Assembly: GCF_010131535.1 (NCBI RefSeq)
Contig: NZ_WUBS01000012.1
Coordinates: 146,974 to 210,973, forward strand
DNA: 64,000 bases
Direction of reading: 5' to 3'
Source: Acerihabitans arboris
GTDB taxonomy: Bacteria > Pseudomonadota > Gammaproteobacteria > Enterobacterales > Enterobacteriaceae
A program made the translations under genes and the position numbers. This document shows, in pieces, positions 8,653 to 21,288 of this stretch. The notes under the pieces are model-generated. The model was not told the DNA's origin, made no database searches, and worked only from the letters and a program-made list of their open reading frames with translations. The first letter of the stretch is position 1. Each line of letters starts with the position of its first letter.

Positions 8653-8994
8653 ATAACCTTCTTTAATAATTCTCGCGCTACTTACTGAATAAGTCCTGAG
8701 CTTGAATAATAGTTAATGCGTTTAATGACAGGCACGCGTTTACGGGACGATTTGTCGTGTTTGTGGTGCTATATATGTTATAGCCCTGTTTTAACATCAA
8801 TAGCTCTCATTGGCAAATGAAACTTATTCGTAAATAGATTTACCTCGGCGGCCTGAATGAAAATTAATGGCAACTATTATTTTAAACTAATATTAATATA
8901 ATATTTTAGTTAAATAATTAATGAATAAATTAGACTGCGATCAAGAATGAGAAAGATAATAAATATTGGCGTAATGAATAAGGCGGTTAAATAA
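8653..8994 (-). promoter_or_regulatory. feoA upstream regulatory region (AT-rich)
   Basis: This non-coding block between the tex terminator and feoA is much more AT-rich than its surroundings, especially 8860-8970. In E. coli the feo promoter is controlled by FNR and Fur. On the minus strand, bases 8787-8800 read TTGATGTTAAAACA, which has one good FNR half-site. Bases 8954-8968 have partial (about 10 of 14) agreement with a Fur 7-1-7 core. Neither is convincing alone; the region as a whole is most likely the feo promoter. Confidence 0.4.
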
Positions 8995-9043
8995 ATCACC
9001 CTTGGTCCCGGACGAAAGATTTGCCGCCCGGGCCAAGGGTGAT
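8995..9043 (-). terminator. Long hairpin terminator after tex
   Basis: Bases 8995-9011 and 9028-9043 are inverted repeats (ATCACCCTTGG...CCAAGGGTGAT) pairing over 16 bases with one bulged base and a 16-base loop. On the minus strand the hairpin starts 6 bases after the tex stop codon and is followed by ATTTATTTAA, as expected for a rho-independent terminator. Confidence 0.75.
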
Positions 9044-9049
9044 ATCACA

Positions 9050-11377
9050 TCAGCGTTTTTTACCGAGCGCGGCGGCCAAGGCATCGCCCAATACGCTGTT
9101 GCCGGCGCCGGACTGGCTGCCGGGCCGTGATTTGGCCGCCGGGCGGGCCGGCGCGTCGCGCCGTTTCTCGCCGCCGCCGTCGCGACGGCTCAGGGTTTCG
9201 CCCGGCTGTTCATCCAGGCGCATGGTCAGGGCGATACGCTTGCGCGGCAAATCGACGTCCATCACCTTCACCTTGACGATATCCCCGGCCTTGACCACTT
9301 TATGCGGATCCTCGACAAAACTCGCCGACAGGGAGGAGATATGCACCAGGCCGTCCTGGTGGACGCCGATATCCACGAACGCGCCGAAGTTGGTCACGTT
9401 GGTCACGGTGCCTTCCAGTATCATGCCCAGGGTTAAATCTTGCAGGGTTTCCACGCCGTCGGCAAAGGTGGCGGTCTTGAATTCCGGCCGCGGGTCGCGC
9501 CCCGGTTTTTCCAGTTCACGGATAATGTCGGTCACGGTGGGCAAACCGACGCGATCGTCGGTAAAACGGACCGGGTCAATGGCGCGTAGCGCGCCGGCGT
9601 TGCCCAGCAGGACGTCCAGCGACAGCTCGGTGGCCTTGAGAATGCGCTCGACCACCGGATAGCTTTCCGGATGCACTGTGGAAGCGTCCAGCGGGTTGTC
9701 GCCATGATTGATGCGCAGGAACCCGGCGCACTGTTCAAAGGCTTTGGGCCCGAGCCGGCCCACTTTCAGCAATTGATTGCGATCGCGGAACCGGCCGTTT
9801 TCGTCGCGCCAGCTGACGATATTCTGCGCCATCATGCGGGTCAGTCCCGCTACCCGGGTCAGCAGCGGCACCGACGCGGTATTCAAATCAACGCCGACGG
9901 CGTTAACGCAGTCCTCCACCACGGTATCGAGCTTTTTCGCCAGCAGGCTTTGGCTGACGTCGTGCTGATACTGGCCGACACCGATGGATTTGGGGTCGAT
10001 CTTGACCAGCTCCGCCAGCGGATCCTGTAAGCGGCGGGCAATGGACACCGCGCCGCGCAGCGAAACGTCCAGGTCGGGGAATTCCAGCGCCGCCAGCTCC
10101 GAGGCGGAGTAAACCGACGCGCCGGCCTCGCTGACGATCACCTTCTGGGCGGTCACCTTGGGGAACTGCTCTTTTACCAGGGCAAAAAAGCGTTCGGTTT
10201 CCCGTGATGCGGTGCCGTTGCCGATGGCCACCAGCTCCACCTGATGCTTCAGGCACAGGGCCGCCACCGCCGCCACCGCTTTTGCCGTCTGGCCGGTATG
10301 GGGATAGATGGTATCGGTGGCCACCAGCTTGCCGGTGGCGTCCACTACCGCCACCTTGACGCCGGTGCGCAGCCCCGGGTCCAGTCCCATGGTCGGACGC
10401 AGGCCCGCCGGCGCGGCCATCATCAGGTCGTGCATATTGCGGGCAAATACCTGGATGGCCTCTTCCTCGGCCTTTTCCCGGATGCTGCCCATCAGTTCGG
10501 TTTCCAGGTGCAGCAGGATCTTGATGCGCCAGGTCCAGTTAATCACCGCCCGGCGCCAGGCATCGCCCGGCGCCTGGTTGAGGCGCACCTGCAGGTGATC
10601 GATGATCATCTGTTCGCAGTGGCTTTCGCGCGGCGGCTCGTCGGTATGCGGATCGGCATTCAGCGAGATTTGCAAAATACCCTCGTTGCGGCCGCGGAAC
10701 ATGGCCAGGGCGCGGTGGGAGGGCACCTGCGCCAGCGGCTCATGATGGGCAAAATAATCGCGGAACTTTGCGCCTTCGTCTTCTTTACCGGCGATGACGC
10801 TGGCCACCAGATGGGCGTTTTTCCAAAGGTAATGGCGGATTTTTGCCAGCAGCGCGGCGTCCTCGGCAAAACGTTCCATCAGGATATAACGCGCGCCGTC
10901 CAGCGCCGCCTTGACGTCGGCCACGCCTTTGTCGGCGTCGACGTAAGCCGCCGCCACCTCTTCCGGCTGCCGGCTGGCATCCCGCCATAAGGCCTCGGCC
11001 AGCGGTTCGAGGCCGGCTTCCAGGGCGATTTGCCCGCGCGTGCGGCGTTTCAGTTTATAGGGCAGGTAAAGATCTTCGAGCTCGGTTTTGCTCAGCGTGC
11101 CGTTGATGGCGCCCGCCAGCTGCTCGGTCAGCTTGCCCTGATCGCCGATGGCTTTCAGGATAGCCTGGCGCCGTTCCTCAAGCTCGCGCAGGTAGCCGAG
11201 ACGGGTTTCCAGCTGGCGCAGTTGGGTATCGTCCAGGCCGCCGGTGACCTCTTTACGATAGCGCGAGATAAAAGGAACGGTATTCCCTTCGTCCAGCAGG
11301 CGAATGGCGGCGTCAACCTGCTCGGGACGGGCTTTCAGCTCTGCGGCAATAAGGCGATTCAAAGGTTCATTCATCAT
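9050..11377 (-). CDS. tex: Tex/YhgF RNA-binding transcription accessory protein
   Basis: Tex is a nucleic-acid-binding protein linked to transcription and RNA turnover. The 775-residue protein shows the whole family layout: the N-terminal helical Tex domain ([20 protein letters not shown] near residue 30), the YqgF-like nuclease fold ([16 protein letters not shown] near 330), helix-hairpin-helix segments ([16 protein letters not shown] near 500) and an S1 domain ([17 protein letters not shown] near 655). The C-terminal tail is basic, ending in GKKR. Either of two adjacent Met codons could be the start. It is divergent from greB, as in E. coli. Confidence 0.96.
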   Translation of the reverse strand: MMNEPLNRLIAAELKARPEQVDAAIRLLDEGNTVPFISRYRKEVTGGLDDTQLRQLETRLGYLRELEERRQAILKAIGDQGKLTEQLAGAINGTLSKTELEDLYLPYKLKRRTRGQIALEAGLEPLAEALWRDASRQPEEVAAAYVDADKGVADVKAALDGARYILMERFAEDAALLAKIRHYLWKNAHLVASVIAGKEDEGAKFRDYFAHHEPLAQVPSHRALAMFRGRNEGILQISLNADPHTDEPPRESHCEQMIIDHLQVRLNQAPGDAWRRAVINWTWRIKILLHLETELMGSIREKAEEEAIQVFARNMHDLMMAAPAGLRPTMGLDPGLRTGVKVAVVDATGKLVATDTIYPHTGQTAKAVAAVAALCLKHQVELVAIGNGTASRETERFFALVKEQFPKVTAQKVIVSEAGASVYSASELAALEFPDLDVSLRGAVSIARRLQDPLAELVKIDPKSIGVGQYQHDVSQSLLAKKLDTVVEDCVNAVGVDLNTASVPLLTRVAGLTRMMAQNIVSWRDENGRFRDRNQLLKVGRLGPKAFEQCAGFLRINHGDNPLDASTVHPESYPVVERILKATELSLDVLLGNAGALRAIDPVRFTDDRVGLPTVTDIIRELEKPGRDPRPEFKTATFADGVETLQDLTLGMILEGTVTNVTNFGAFVDIGVHQDGLVHISSLSASFVEDPHKVVKAGDIVKVKVMDVDLPRKRIALTMRLDEQPGETLSRRDGGGEKRRDAPARPAAKSRPGSQSGAGNSVLGDALAAALGKKR

Positions 11378-11611
11378 TCTGTTATGGTCGTCATCACGTT
11401 ATGGGTTACTTATGCAGTGGACAGTTATACGTATTGCGCCGTCAAAATGCCAGTTATCTGACCGTCGCGGGGGGTGTTAACGGTTAAAGTTGCGGCATTG
11501 TTCAAGGTCCCGCGGCCGGAGTAGGGTTATGGGCGTTACCGCCGCGCCGCGAGCCGGCGGTCTATGGTATATTTCACCGGTACGGCTTCTTTCATTTGCT
11601 AAACGGTCACG

Positions 11612-12097
11612 ATGAAAACCAACATAATTACCCGTCAGGGCTACCAGGAGCTCCAGGAAGAGTTAGATCATCTCTGGAAGCGCTATCGTCCCGAGATCAC
11701 GGAAAAGGTCTCCTGGGCGGCAAGCCTCGGCGATCGCAGCGAAAACGCCGATTATCACTACAACAAAAAGATCCTGCGTGAAATCGATCGCCGGGTACGC
11801 TATCTGCGCCGGGTGTTGAAGGAAGCGCGGGTGGTGGATTATTCGCCGCAGCAGGAAGGCCGGGTATTTTTCGGCGCCTGGGTGGAGGTGGAAAACGAAC
11901 AGGGCGAACGGCTGTGTTTTCGTATTGTCGGGCCGGATGAGATTTTTAAGCATAAAACCTATATTTCCATTGATTCGCCGATGGCGCGCGCCTTGCTAAA
12001 AAAAGCGGTGGACGACGAGGCGGCGGTGACTACGCCCACCGGCCTGAAAACCTGGTACGTCAATAAAATTTCCTATCAGGCGCCGTTGGACGAATAG
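11612..12097 (+). CDS. greB: Transcription elongation factor GreB
   Basis: GreB rescues backtracked RNA polymerase by stimulating transcript cleavage through the secondary channel. The 161-residue protein has the N-terminal coiled coil with the acidic loop signature SLGDRSENADYHYNKK near residue 40 and the C-terminal FKBP-like domain (SIDSPMARALLKK near 120). It is divergent from tex and upstream of ompR, matching the E. coli order. Confidence 0.96.
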   Translation: MKTNIITRQGYQELQEELDHLWKRYRPEITEKVSWAASLGDRSENADYHYNKKILREIDRRVRYLRRVLKEARVVDYSPQQEGRVFFGAWVEVENEQGERLCFRIVGPDEIFKHKTYISIDSPMARALLKKAVDDEAAVTTPTGLKTWYVNKISYQAPLDE

Positions 12098-12390
12098 CTG
12101 AAATAGGCGAAATATCAGCCCGCTGTGGTTTACTTTAGCGGGGGTAAGGGGAACAATCATCCTACCCGGATGGTTCCATTATCGTCACCCCGGCAATTGT
12201 GGATAAATACCGGTTAAGGCTGGCGATAATCGTCATAAAGCGCGTTTTTTTGCCTAAAGTGTGGATAACTACGTATTTCCATATGCTTTGTAACAATTTT
12301 GCTTAGAATATACACCTGAAACCGCTGTCGGTGCCTTACAGGTTTCTGAACAATACGCTTACGGGCGTATCGCCTTTGGGAGAGAGAACA
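12098..12390 (+). promoter_or_regulatory. greB-ompR intergenic region with the ompB promoter
   Basis: A weak hairpin CCCGCT...AGCGGG at about 12119-12141 may end greB transcription. Downstream, an AT-rich stretch at 12280-12320 (TTTGTAACAATTTTGCTTAGAATATACAC, given here as a region) resembles the ompR-envZ promoter as I remember it from E. coli, with TAGAAT as a likely -10. The ribosome-binding site GGGAGAGAG sits just before the ompR ATG. Confidence 0.5.
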
Positions 12391-14480
<2,090 letters not shown>

Positions 14481-14509
14481 CCGCACCCTGCTAACGCCCG
14501 CGCTGCAGC

Positions 14510-14537
14510 CAAAAAGACGCCCCCGTTGCGCGGGGGC
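14510..14537 (-). terminator. Rho-independent terminator serving pckA (envZ-pckA junction)
   Basis: The 7-base stem GCCCCCG (14519-14525) / CGGGGGC (14531-14537) is followed on the minus strand by GTCTTTTT (complement of AAAAAGAC at 14511-14518). This makes a textbook terminator for transcripts coming from pckA. It may also slow envZ transcripts in the other direction. Confidence 0.8.
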
Positions 14538-14602
14538 ATTGATTGGGGCTGGCGCTAGCGGGCCTACCGCGCCATGGGGCACTCCTGCGGCCTGAGAAGG
14601 CC

Positions 14603-14666
14603 GCTTCAACCCCACATCGGCACGCTCTCCCTTTAACACGCCGGGTGTAACTCCGGCGTAGGCGCG
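14603..14666 (+). repeat. Dispersed intergenic repeat, copy 1
   Basis: This GC-rich segment between convergent envZ and pckA contains GGCACGCTCTCCC, then TTTAACACGCCGGGT, then a CGCCGG...CCGGCG hairpin. The 22 bases at 14625-14646 recur with one mismatch on the other strand at 49336-49357. The left part (GCTTCAACCC...GGCACGCTCTCCC) recurs at 21206-21233. All three copies are at convergent gene ends. Confidence 0.55.
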
Positions 14667-14667
14667 C

Positions 14668-16287
14668 TTACAGTTTCGGTCCCGCTTTAACCAGCGCCTG
14701 GCCTGCCGGCGTGTCGGTATATTTATCAAAGTTGGTGATAAAGCGCTTGGCCAGGTCGTCGGCCTTTTCCTGCCACAGCCTGGGTTCGGCATAGGTCTTG
14801 CGCGGGTCGAGGATATGGCTGTCGACGCCGGCCAGCGTCATCGGCACCGCCAGGTTGAATACCGGCAGCGTGATGGTTTCCGCGTCGTCGATATCGCCGC
14901 TCAGGATGGCGTTGATAATGGCGCGGGTATTCTTGATGGAAATGCGTTTGCCGGTGCCGTTCCAGCCGGTGTTAACCAGATAGGCCTTGGCGCCGGCGGC
15001 GTTCATTCGTTTAGCCAGCACCTCGGCATACTGGGTCGGGTGCAGCGACAGAAACGCCGCGCCAAAGCAGGCAGAAAAGGTCGGCGTCGGCGCGGTGATG
15101 CCGCGTTCGGTGCCGGCGAGCTTGGCGGTAAACCCGGACAGGAAGTGATACTGCGCCTGTTCAACGGTCAGGCGCGCTACCGGCGGCAGTACCCCGAACG
15201 CGTCGGCGGTCAGGAATATCACCCTGGACGCATGGCCCGCTTTCGATACCGGTTTGACAATATTGTCGATATGATAGATCGGGTAGGATACCCGGGTATT
15301 TTCGGTTTTGCTGCCGTCGTCAAAGTCGACGCTGCCGTCGGCCCTGACCACCACGTTTTCCAGCAGGGCGTCGCGGCGGATGGCGTGGTAGATTTCCGGC
15401 TCGGCTTCCTCGGACAGATGGATGGTCTTGGCATAGCAGCCACCCTCGAAGTTAAACACCCCGTCGTCGTCCCAACCGTGTTCATCGTCGCCGATAAGCC
15501 GGCGCTGCGGATCGGTGGAGAGCGTGGTTTTCCCGGTGCCCGAGAGACCGAAGAATACGGCCACATCGTCGTCGGCGCCGACGTTGGCCGAACAGTGCAT
15601 CGAGGCGATGCCCTTCAACGGCAACAGGTAGTTCATGATCGAGAACATGCCTTTTTTCATTTCGCCGCCGTACCAGGTGCCGCCGATCAGCTGCACCCGC
15701 TCCGTCAGGTTAAAGGCGATAAAGTTTTCCGAGTGCAGCCCCTGTTTTTGCCAGTCCGGATTGGTGCACTTGGCGCCGTTCATCACCACAAAATCGGGTT
15801 TGAAGCCCTGCAGTTCTTCGTCGGAAGGGCGGATAAACATGTTCTTGACGAAGTGCGCTTGCCAAGCCACTTCGGTAATAAAGCGAACTTTTAACCGGCT
15901 GTTTTCATTGGCGCCGCAAAAAGCATCAACGATAAACAGACGTTTTCCCGAAAGCTGGTTACCGACTAATTGCTTAAGCTGGCTCCAGGTTTCCTGGCTG
16001 AGCGGATGATTGTCGTTGTTACCTTTACCCTGATCGGACCACCAGACGGTATCGCGCGTCACGCCGTCGCGCACCAGATATTTGTCCTTCGGCGAGCGGC
16101 CCGTAAAGATACCGGTATCCACGGCCACGGCCCCGGAACTGGTGACCGTGCCGCGCTCGAATCCTTGCAGTGAATCCGCGGTCTCTTCCTCGAACAATAA
16201 TGCAAAGTCCGGGTTGTAAACAACTTCGCTACAGTTAGTAATGCCATAGCCGACCAGGTCTTGCGTGTTGATACCATGACTTGCCAT
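14668..16287 (-). CDS. pckA: ATP-dependent phosphoenolpyruvate carboxykinase
   Basis: PckA converts oxaloacetate and ATP to phosphoenolpyruvate, the entry step of gluconeogenesis. The 539-residue protein shows the family motifs: GRSPKDKY near residue 65, the P-loop [11 protein letters not shown] near 248, the metal/substrate motif GDDEHGWDD near 268 and RVSYPI near 330. The frame is open 48 codons further upstream, but ATG 16287 aligns with E. coli PckA and follows AAGGAG at a good distance. It could let the cell grow on C4 acids or on acetyl-CoA made from malonate. Confidence 0.97.
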   Translation of the reverse strand: MASHGINTQDLVGYGITNCSEVVYNPDFALLFEEETADSLQGFERGTVTSSGAVAVDTGIFTGRSPKDKYLVRDGVTRDTVWWSDQGKGNNDNHPLSQETWSQLKQLVGNQLSGKRLFIVDAFCGANENSRLKVRFITEVAWQAHFVKNMFIRPSDEELQGFKPDFVVMNGAKCTNPDWQKQGLHSENFIAFNLTERVQLIGGTWYGGEMKKGMFSIMNYLLPLKGIASMHCSANVGADDDVAVFFGLSGTGKTTLSTDPQRRLIGDDEHGWDDDGVFNFEGGCYAKTIHLSEEAEPEIYHAIRRDALLENVVVRADGSVDFDDGSKTENTRVSYPIYHIDNIVKPVSKAGHASRVIFLTADAFGVLPPVARLTVEQAQYHFLSGFTAKLAGTERGITAPTPTFSACFGAAFLSLHPTQYAEVLAKRMNAAGAKAYLVNTGWNGTGKRISIKNTRAIINAILSGDIDDAETITLPVFNLAVPMTLAGVDSHILDPRKTYAEPRLWQEKADDLAKRFITNFDKYTDTPAGQALVKAGPKL

Positions 16288-16479
16288 AAGACGACTCCTT
16301 AGCTTTAAATTATTACCTGTAGCGATTGTAAGGTTTACCCATGGGTTCACCGAGAGGTGGGTCATGAAATAACCTACGTCAGCAAGTTTTACACCAATAT
16401 GGGAGCTGACGCATAAATAAAGCTTCAGCATAGGCTACTATCGGCAAGTATATCTGTCGAGTGCCTGCCGGCGGTTATA

Positions 16480-17364
16480 TCAGTGCAATAGCGTCTCCGG
16501 GCCCGCGCGGCCCGCCTTTATCCCCGCCACGTCCGTGGCCGTGAACACATAATGACTGCCGCAGAAATCACAATGCATATCGATGATTTCATCCTGAACG
16601 AGCATCTCGTCAAGCTCATGCCCCGGCAGCGTCAGCAACGCGTCAGCACAGCGCTGCCGCGAGCAGGTGCAGAGAAACTGCACATCCTGCGGGGGATAAA
16701 TCGTCACTTCGTCCTGATGGTACAGGCGATATAACACCTCATCGGCCGGCAGGGTAAACAGCTCTTCCGCCTTGACAGTGGCGGTCAGCTGCGCCAGGTG
16801 GTCAAAATCGTCGGTGCTGGCGTCGCGCGCGGGCAATACCTGGATCAGCATGCCGGCGGCGGCGACCTTGCCGTCAGCTTCCCCGGTGCGGATAAACAGC
16901 CGGGTCAGCAACTGCTCCGACTGCAGGAAGTAGTTTTCCAGGCAGTCGGTGAGATGCTCGCCTTCCAATCCCACCACGCCCTGGTAACGTTCGCCTTCGT
17001 CCGGAGTCAGCGTAATGACCAGGTAGCCGTTGCCGACCATTTGCCTGAGCGTGCTGTTTTCGGCGATGGCGCCGTCTATGCGCGCCACGCCGCGCATGTT
17101 CTGCTGGTGGTCGCCGTTAATCACCGCCAGGCGCAGCGGTCCGTCGCCCTGCAGCTGGACGGTGATCTCGCCGCTGAATTTCAGCGTGGCAGTCAGCAGG
17201 CTGGTGGCCACCAGCATTTCGCCGAGCAGGTTTTTTACGCTCGGCGGGTAATCGTGCCGGCCCAGGACCTGCCGGTAGGTATCATGCAATGAAACCAGTT
17301 CACCGCGTACGGCATAGTTTTCAAATAAATAACGGTGCAGCTGGTCATGAATTGCCATCATCAT
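16480..17364 (-). CDS. hslO: Redox-regulated chaperone Hsp33
   Basis: Hsp33 is a cytoplasmic holdase activated by oxidation and unfolding. About 290 residues; the C-terminal zinc switch is intact, with CTCSRQRC near residue 232 and CDFC near 266, giving the four Cys ligands. Three consecutive ATG codons (17364, 17361, 17358) could start translation; the third is best spaced from the AAGAGAG sequence. It lies 23 bases downstream of hslR, forming the hslRO heat-shock pair. Confidence 0.96.
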   Translation of the reverse strand: MMMAIHDQLHRYLFENYAVRGELVSLHDTYRQVLGRHDYPPSVKNLLGEMLVATSLLTATLKFSGEITVQLQGDGPLRLAVINGDHQQNMRGVARIDGAIAENSTLRQMVGNGYLVITLTPDEGERYQGVVGLEGEHLTDCLENYFLQSEQLLTRLFIRTGEADGKVAAAGMLIQVLPARDASTDDFDHLAQLTATVKAEELFTLPADEVLYRLYHQDEVTIYPPQDVQFLCTCSRQRCADALLTLPGHELDEMLVQDEIIDMHCDFCGSHYVFTATDVAGIKAGRAGPETLLH

Positions 17365-17387
17365 CTCTCTTGCCGGTGGCGGCGGGC

Positions 17388-17810
17388 TTACTCTCCCGGT
17401 TCACCATATTTAAATTTAATCAGGTTGCGGCGTTCTTTTTTGTCCGGTCGCCGGTCCGGATGGGTCATGTTCTGTGCGTTTATTTTACGCGCGGCGGCCA
17501 GCTTTTCGCGTTTGGCCACGCTTTGCGCCGTTTCCTGGTAAAGCTGTTGCGCTTCGCCGGCGGGCCGGCGCTGTGCCGTTAGCGTCAGCGCCACCACGGT
17601 GCGTTCGTCATCGCCCTGGCGCAGCGTAATCTCCGCGCCGCTCTCCATGACCTTGCCGGGTTTGGTGCGCTGCCCATTGTAGTGGACCTTGCCGCCTTCC
17701 ACCATTTCCCGGGCAATGGCGCGGGTTTTGTAGAACCGGGCCGCCCAGAGCCATTTATCGAGTCGGATGGCCTCATCCCGCCCGTCCTGGTCCTTATCCT
17801 GGTGTTTCAT
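17388..17810 (-). CDS. hslR: Ribosome-associated heat shock protein Hsp15
   Basis: Hsp15 binds free 50S subunits carrying a stalled nascent chain and helps recycle them. The 140-residue protein has an N-terminal S4 RNA-binding domain ([21 protein letters not shown]) and a basic C-terminus with [12 protein letters not shown]. The start follows an AGGAGG sequence. In E. coli the phosphatase gene yrfG lies upstream; here only 176 bases separate hslR from igaA and no yrfG is present. Confidence 0.95.
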   Translation of the reverse strand: MKHQDKDQDGRDEAIRLDKWLWAARFYKTRAIAREMVEGGKVHYNGQRTKPGKVMESGAEITLRQGDDERTVVALTLTAQRRPAGEAQQLYQETAQSVAKREKLAAARKINAQNMTHPDRRPDKKERRNLIKFKYGEPGE

Positions 17811-17986
17811 GGTGCCTCCTGTGTGCTGGCAGGGACGGTTTACCCGTTTATCAGCGGGTTTGCCCTGCAGATGCCGCGATACTGTGCCGCCGGTATCAGG
17901 ATACGTCTTGGTATTATACCAGTCGTTCGCGGATGACAGGCAAATTCCGTGCGCGGACCGCGTCGGGAATACCGGGACGCGGTGGG

Positions 17987-20122
17987 TTAACTCAGTGATT
18001 TTAACGAGACGGTGGGCAGGTTGGGGTTGAAACAGCTTTCATAATAACGCTGGATATCCTGGGCGCGGTGACGGTTTTTGCCCAGGCGCCGGACCAGCAG
18101 GACGGCGTTGGCCGCCGCGATGATAATCACCAGGAACAGCAGCACGCTGGTGCCCAGGTAGCGCCAGACGGTGATTGCATCGGGTTCGCTGTGCAGGGAG
18201 ATATGGCGGGTGCCGTTGGCGTCGACGCTAAGGCTGGTAATCACCCCCTGAGCCCGGAAAGGGGTATGCAACAGCATGGCGGAGAGGCGCTGCAGCTCGT
18301 TCCATTGCGCCAGCCCGGTATAATCATACAAGGAGCTGACCGGTAACGGGTGGTCCACCAGCAATTTACCCTCATCGCTCTGGATCAGGAATCCGCCCGG
18401 CGAAGGACTGTTGAGCGCATTAGTGGCCTCGCGGGTCTCGCTGGTGAAAAACGACGAGGTGGCGGTGGCCACCAGGTTTTGCAGCGTTTCCGCGCTGACC
18501 GGGCGCAGCAGGACATTGACGCCTTTCAAGGCGCCGCTGCGCGCGCGCTTAACCAGCGACGGCCAGTCCTTGGCGTTGGCCAGGTTGATCAGCGCGGTCT
18601 TTAACCGCGTACAGGCGCTGTCGTCATGGCACAAATCCTGGGTTTTCAACACGATATCGGCAAAGTCATCCAGCAGTATCATGCCTGATTTCTGGATGGC
18701 GGTCGCCAGGCCGGGATTGATTTTTGGGTCGTTATTCAGCTCAGGGTGCAGTTGGGCATTGACGGAATTGAGCAGCGCCACCGCTTTGTCCACCGTGTCG
18801 GACTCCGGCAGGGGCAGTGGCTCGGCATTGTTCCAATAGATGCTGGAACAATCGAAGGGAATAAAGGGATCCCGGGCGTCCGGGGCCATGGCGGTATTGA
18901 CATAACACATGCCCGATCCCTGGGCGCGCAGCGTATCGCCGATGCGCAGCTGGGCGCCCGCCAGCATATTGACATCCACCGCCTGGATATCCTGCGCCCC
19001 TTTGAGCCACGCCGTGCTCAGCGTTAGCGGCAGGCTCAGGGGCACATAGACCAGCAGCAGGCAAAGGACCAGGGCCGAGCCGCACAGCAGCACCAAATTC
19101 TTGCCAAAGCGCTGGACCGGGAAATGCCGCATTTCATCATGGAGGGACAGGTATCTTCCTTGTCGCACCACCTGGCGGTTGACGTAGATATCGACATCGG
19201 TCTTTTTGCCCATATCGTGGCCGATAAAGGGCAACCAATGGGGCGGATAGCTCAGGTCGATAATGCCGAGCGAAATGGCGCTGATGCGGTTTTGGTCCGA
19301 TTCCCCGAACAGGCCCCAGCGCTTGGGCGTGCCGCGCAGGCAGTGCACGTCCCGTCGCGCGCCTTCGGACGGCCGGCGGAACAACCGCCAGCCGCCCCAG
19401 CCGATAAGCGCCCCGGCGACCGCGATCAGCCAGGGCACGGTCAATACCGGCGCCAGCAGGCTGACGAACAGCAATAATAACGCCACGCTTAACAGCGCCG
19501 CCTCATAGATACCCGTCGGTCGGTTGAGCGCATATTCCTCGGGGGTTTCCTTGCGGATATTAAGCAATTCGACCTGCTCGGTTTCCTGCTCGCGCATGGA
19601 CGAATTCGGCACCACCGGCGGTGGACCGGCGGTGGACGGGGCGGCGGACATGTAATCCAGCAGTGAATGCCCGTTGAGCGAGATGACCAGGGGGATGCCG
19701 GCGGTCTTAATCAGCTCGACATGATTGTCTTCGGCAATATATTGCTCCCAGAGCGGGGGCAGGTGCACTTCGGTGCTGTCGAGGAAATAGCGCCATTTAT
19801 GCGGTGCGTCGGTGGCCAGTCCGTAACGGGTGATGGCGTGGGTTACCGCGTAGATATTCTCGCTCTGGGGGGTTAAAGCCAGCGAATCTGAGAACGGCGA
19901 AGGCGGAGACGCCAACGGCGAGCTGTATTGCAGGTGTTTATTAAGCTGGAAATAGTGCTCGATGGCCTCGCGCTCGCTGGGGGATAGCTTGCGCGGCAGC
20001 GGCTGCAGCAACGGCAGGCGTTTAATCGACGCCGGGATAGAGCGCCGGCGGTAGGCCCGGTAACCGTAAAACGCGATCGCACAGGTCAACAGTAAGGCCA
20101 ATACAATTACTATTGTGCTCAT
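17987..20122 (-). CDS. igaA: IgaA/YrfF inner-membrane regulator of the Rcs phosphorelay
   Basis: IgaA represses the Rcs envelope-stress phosphorelay by contacting RcsD, and is usually essential in enterobacteria with Rcs. From ATG 20122 the protein is 711 residues, the same as E. coli YrfF. It has one N-terminal membrane helix (residues 3-20), a large cytoplasmic region, two central membrane helices (about 205-250), one near 335-360, a periplasmic domain with conserved Cys residues (GMCYVN, FIPFDCSSIYW) and a last helix near 655. The longer upstream frame is not supported by alignment. Confidence 0.95.
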   Translation of the reverse strand: MSTIVIVLALLLTCAIAFYGYRAYRRRSIPASIKRLPLLQPLPRKLSPSEREAIEHYFQLNKHLQYSSPLASPPSPFSDSLALTPQSENIYAVTHAITRYGLATDAPHKWRYFLDSTEVHLPPLWEQYIAEDNHVELIKTAGIPLVISLNGHSLLDYMSAAPSTAGPPPVVPNSSMREQETEQVELLNIRKETPEEYALNRPTGIYEAALLSVALLLLFVSLLAPVLTVPWLIAVAGALIGWGGWRLFRRPSEGARRDVHCLRGTPKRWGLFGESDQNRISAISLGIIDLSYPPHWLPFIGHDMGKKTDVDIYVNRQVVRQGRYLSLHDEMRHFPVQRFGKNLVLLCGSALVLCLLLVYVPLSLPLTLSTAWLKGAQDIQAVDVNMLAGAQLRIGDTLRAQGSGMCYVNTAMAPDARDPFIPFDCSSIYWNNAEPLPLPESDTVDKAVALLNSVNAQLHPELNNDPKINPGLATAIQKSGMILLDDFADIVLKTQDLCHDDSACTRLKTALINLANAKDWPSLVKRARSGALKGVNVLLRPVSAETLQNLVATATSSFFTSETREATNALNSPSPGGFLIQSDEGKLLVDHPLPVSSLYDYTGLAQWNELQRLSAMLLHTPFRAQGVITSLSVDANGTRHISLHSEPDAITVWRYLGTSVLLFLVIIIAAANAVLLVRRLGKNRHRAQDIQRYYESCFNPNLPTVSLKSLS

Positions 20123-20594
20123 GCCATCCCCATCGATACACGAAAAAGTTACGACACATCGAGAATATGATACGCACCCGGCAAGCGGCGCGGCGCTCGT
20201 CATAGAGAAACGAAGCATTCGATTGTTTGGCTGATAGGCCGCGCGAAAAAAAACGAGACAACTATCAATGCTAAAGACAGGGTAGCAATGCATCCTTTAT
20301 CAACATATCGGTATTTTCCTATTTTAATCCGAATTCTTTTCTTTTACTTGCCATGCTATAACTATTTGCATCCGTTCAGTCCGGCCAATCATTCAACCCG
20401 GCCTTCAGTCAACACCGTATGGCGCGCTGGCAGATTCGCATTTATACACCCGGTAAGCAAGCCCGAAAGTGACGCCGGCTGCACGCACCGACGGCGTTGC
20501 GGGGGGATGCGAATCAACATGGGCGCCCTGATCCTGTTGTTTGTGCGCATAGGCGGTTATGCTGTTATATGCATTTTGTCAGCCCGGGACCATT
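20123..20594. promoter_or_regulatory. igaA-nudE divergent intergenic region
   Basis: This 472-base region has no recognisable gene. It must contain both divergent promoters. Bases 20300-20365 are AT-rich with TTGCCA and TATAACT-like elements at about 20346-20360. Just before nudE, the stretch GTTATATGCAT around 20563-20575 could be a -10 region. I see no repeat or operator I can name. Confidence 0.35.
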
Positions 20595-21146
20595 ATGGAT
20601 AAGCATCTGCAAAAACCAAAAATACATAAAGTTGAAACCGTCGCGCGCTCCCGATTGTTTAACGTTGAATCCGTCGACCTGGAATTTAGCAATGGGGCGC
20701 GGCGGATTTATGAAAGAATGCAGCCTTCGGATCGGGAGGCGGTGATGATAGTGCCGATCATCGACGATCATCTGGTGTTGATCCGGGAGTATGCGGTAGG
20801 TATCGAGGATTATGAGCTGGGGTTCCCCAAAGGGTTGATCGACCCCGGTGAAGAGGTGCTGGAGGCGGCGAATCGGGAACTGATGGAAGAGGTGGGTTTT
20901 GGCGCGCGGCGGATGGATATTTTAACCAAGCTGACCATGGCGCCGTCGTATTTCTCCAGCAAAATGAATATCGTGGTGGCGCGGGATTTGTATGCGCAGC
21001 GGCGCGAGGGCGACGAGCCCGAGCCGTTGCCGCAGGTGCGCTGGCCGATCGACCGCATGATGGATTTGCTTAACGAGCCTGATTTTCGCGAGGCGCGCAA
21101 CGTCAGCGCGCTGTTTTTGGCGCATGCGTGGCTGGTGCGCAAGTAA
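20595..21146 (+). CDS. nudE: ADP compounds hydrolase NudE (Nudix)
   Basis: NudE hydrolyses ADP-ribose, NADH and diadenosine polyphosphates. The 183-residue protein contains the Nudix box GLIDPGEEVLEAANRELMEEVGF (residues about 84-106; G-x5-E-x7-REVxEExGF pattern, here RELMEEVG). Start ATG 20595 matches E. coli (MSKSLQKP / MDKHLQKP). It is followed by a dispersed repeat and convergent mrcA. Confidence 0.95.
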   Translation: MDKHLQKPKIHKVETVARSRLFNVESVDLEFSNGARRIYERMQPSDREAVMIVPIIDDHLVLIREYAVGIEDYELGFPKGLIDPGEEVLEAANRELMEEVGFGARRMDILTKLTMAPSYFSSKMNIVVARDLYAQRREGDEPEPLPQVRWPIDRMMDLLNEPDFREARNVSALFLAHAWLVRK

Positions 21147-21205
21147 AATACAACACCGGCGTTGGCGGGCCTTGCGGCGTCCGGTCGGGCGGTAAATCCA
21201 TGCCC

Positions 21206-21276
21206 GCTTCGACCCTATTGGCACGCTCTCCCATCACATGTCTGGGTGAGCCCGGAGTTAGGGGGCCCGGCGTGCC
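21206..21276 (+). repeat. Dispersed intergenic repeat, copy 2
   Basis: Located between convergent nudE and mrcA. It shares GCTTCRACCCYA and GGCACGCTCTCCC with copy 1 at 14603. Here the outer sequences GGCACGC (21220-21226) and GCGTGCC (21270-21276) are perfect inverted repeats, with an inner TCCCATCACATGTCTGGG hairpin, so the whole unit can fold into a branched stem. Confidence 0.5.
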
Positions 21277-21288
21277 ATGGGTCGCTAA

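Noticed and set aside
8954..8968. Fur box upstream of feoA
   Set aside because: It agrees at only about 10 of 14 positions in a very AT-rich stretch and lies about 300 bases from feoA, so chance is likely.
14815..15894. 359-codon open frame on the plus strand
   Set aside because: It is antisense to pckA, with arginine/glycine-rich composition typical of shadow frames.
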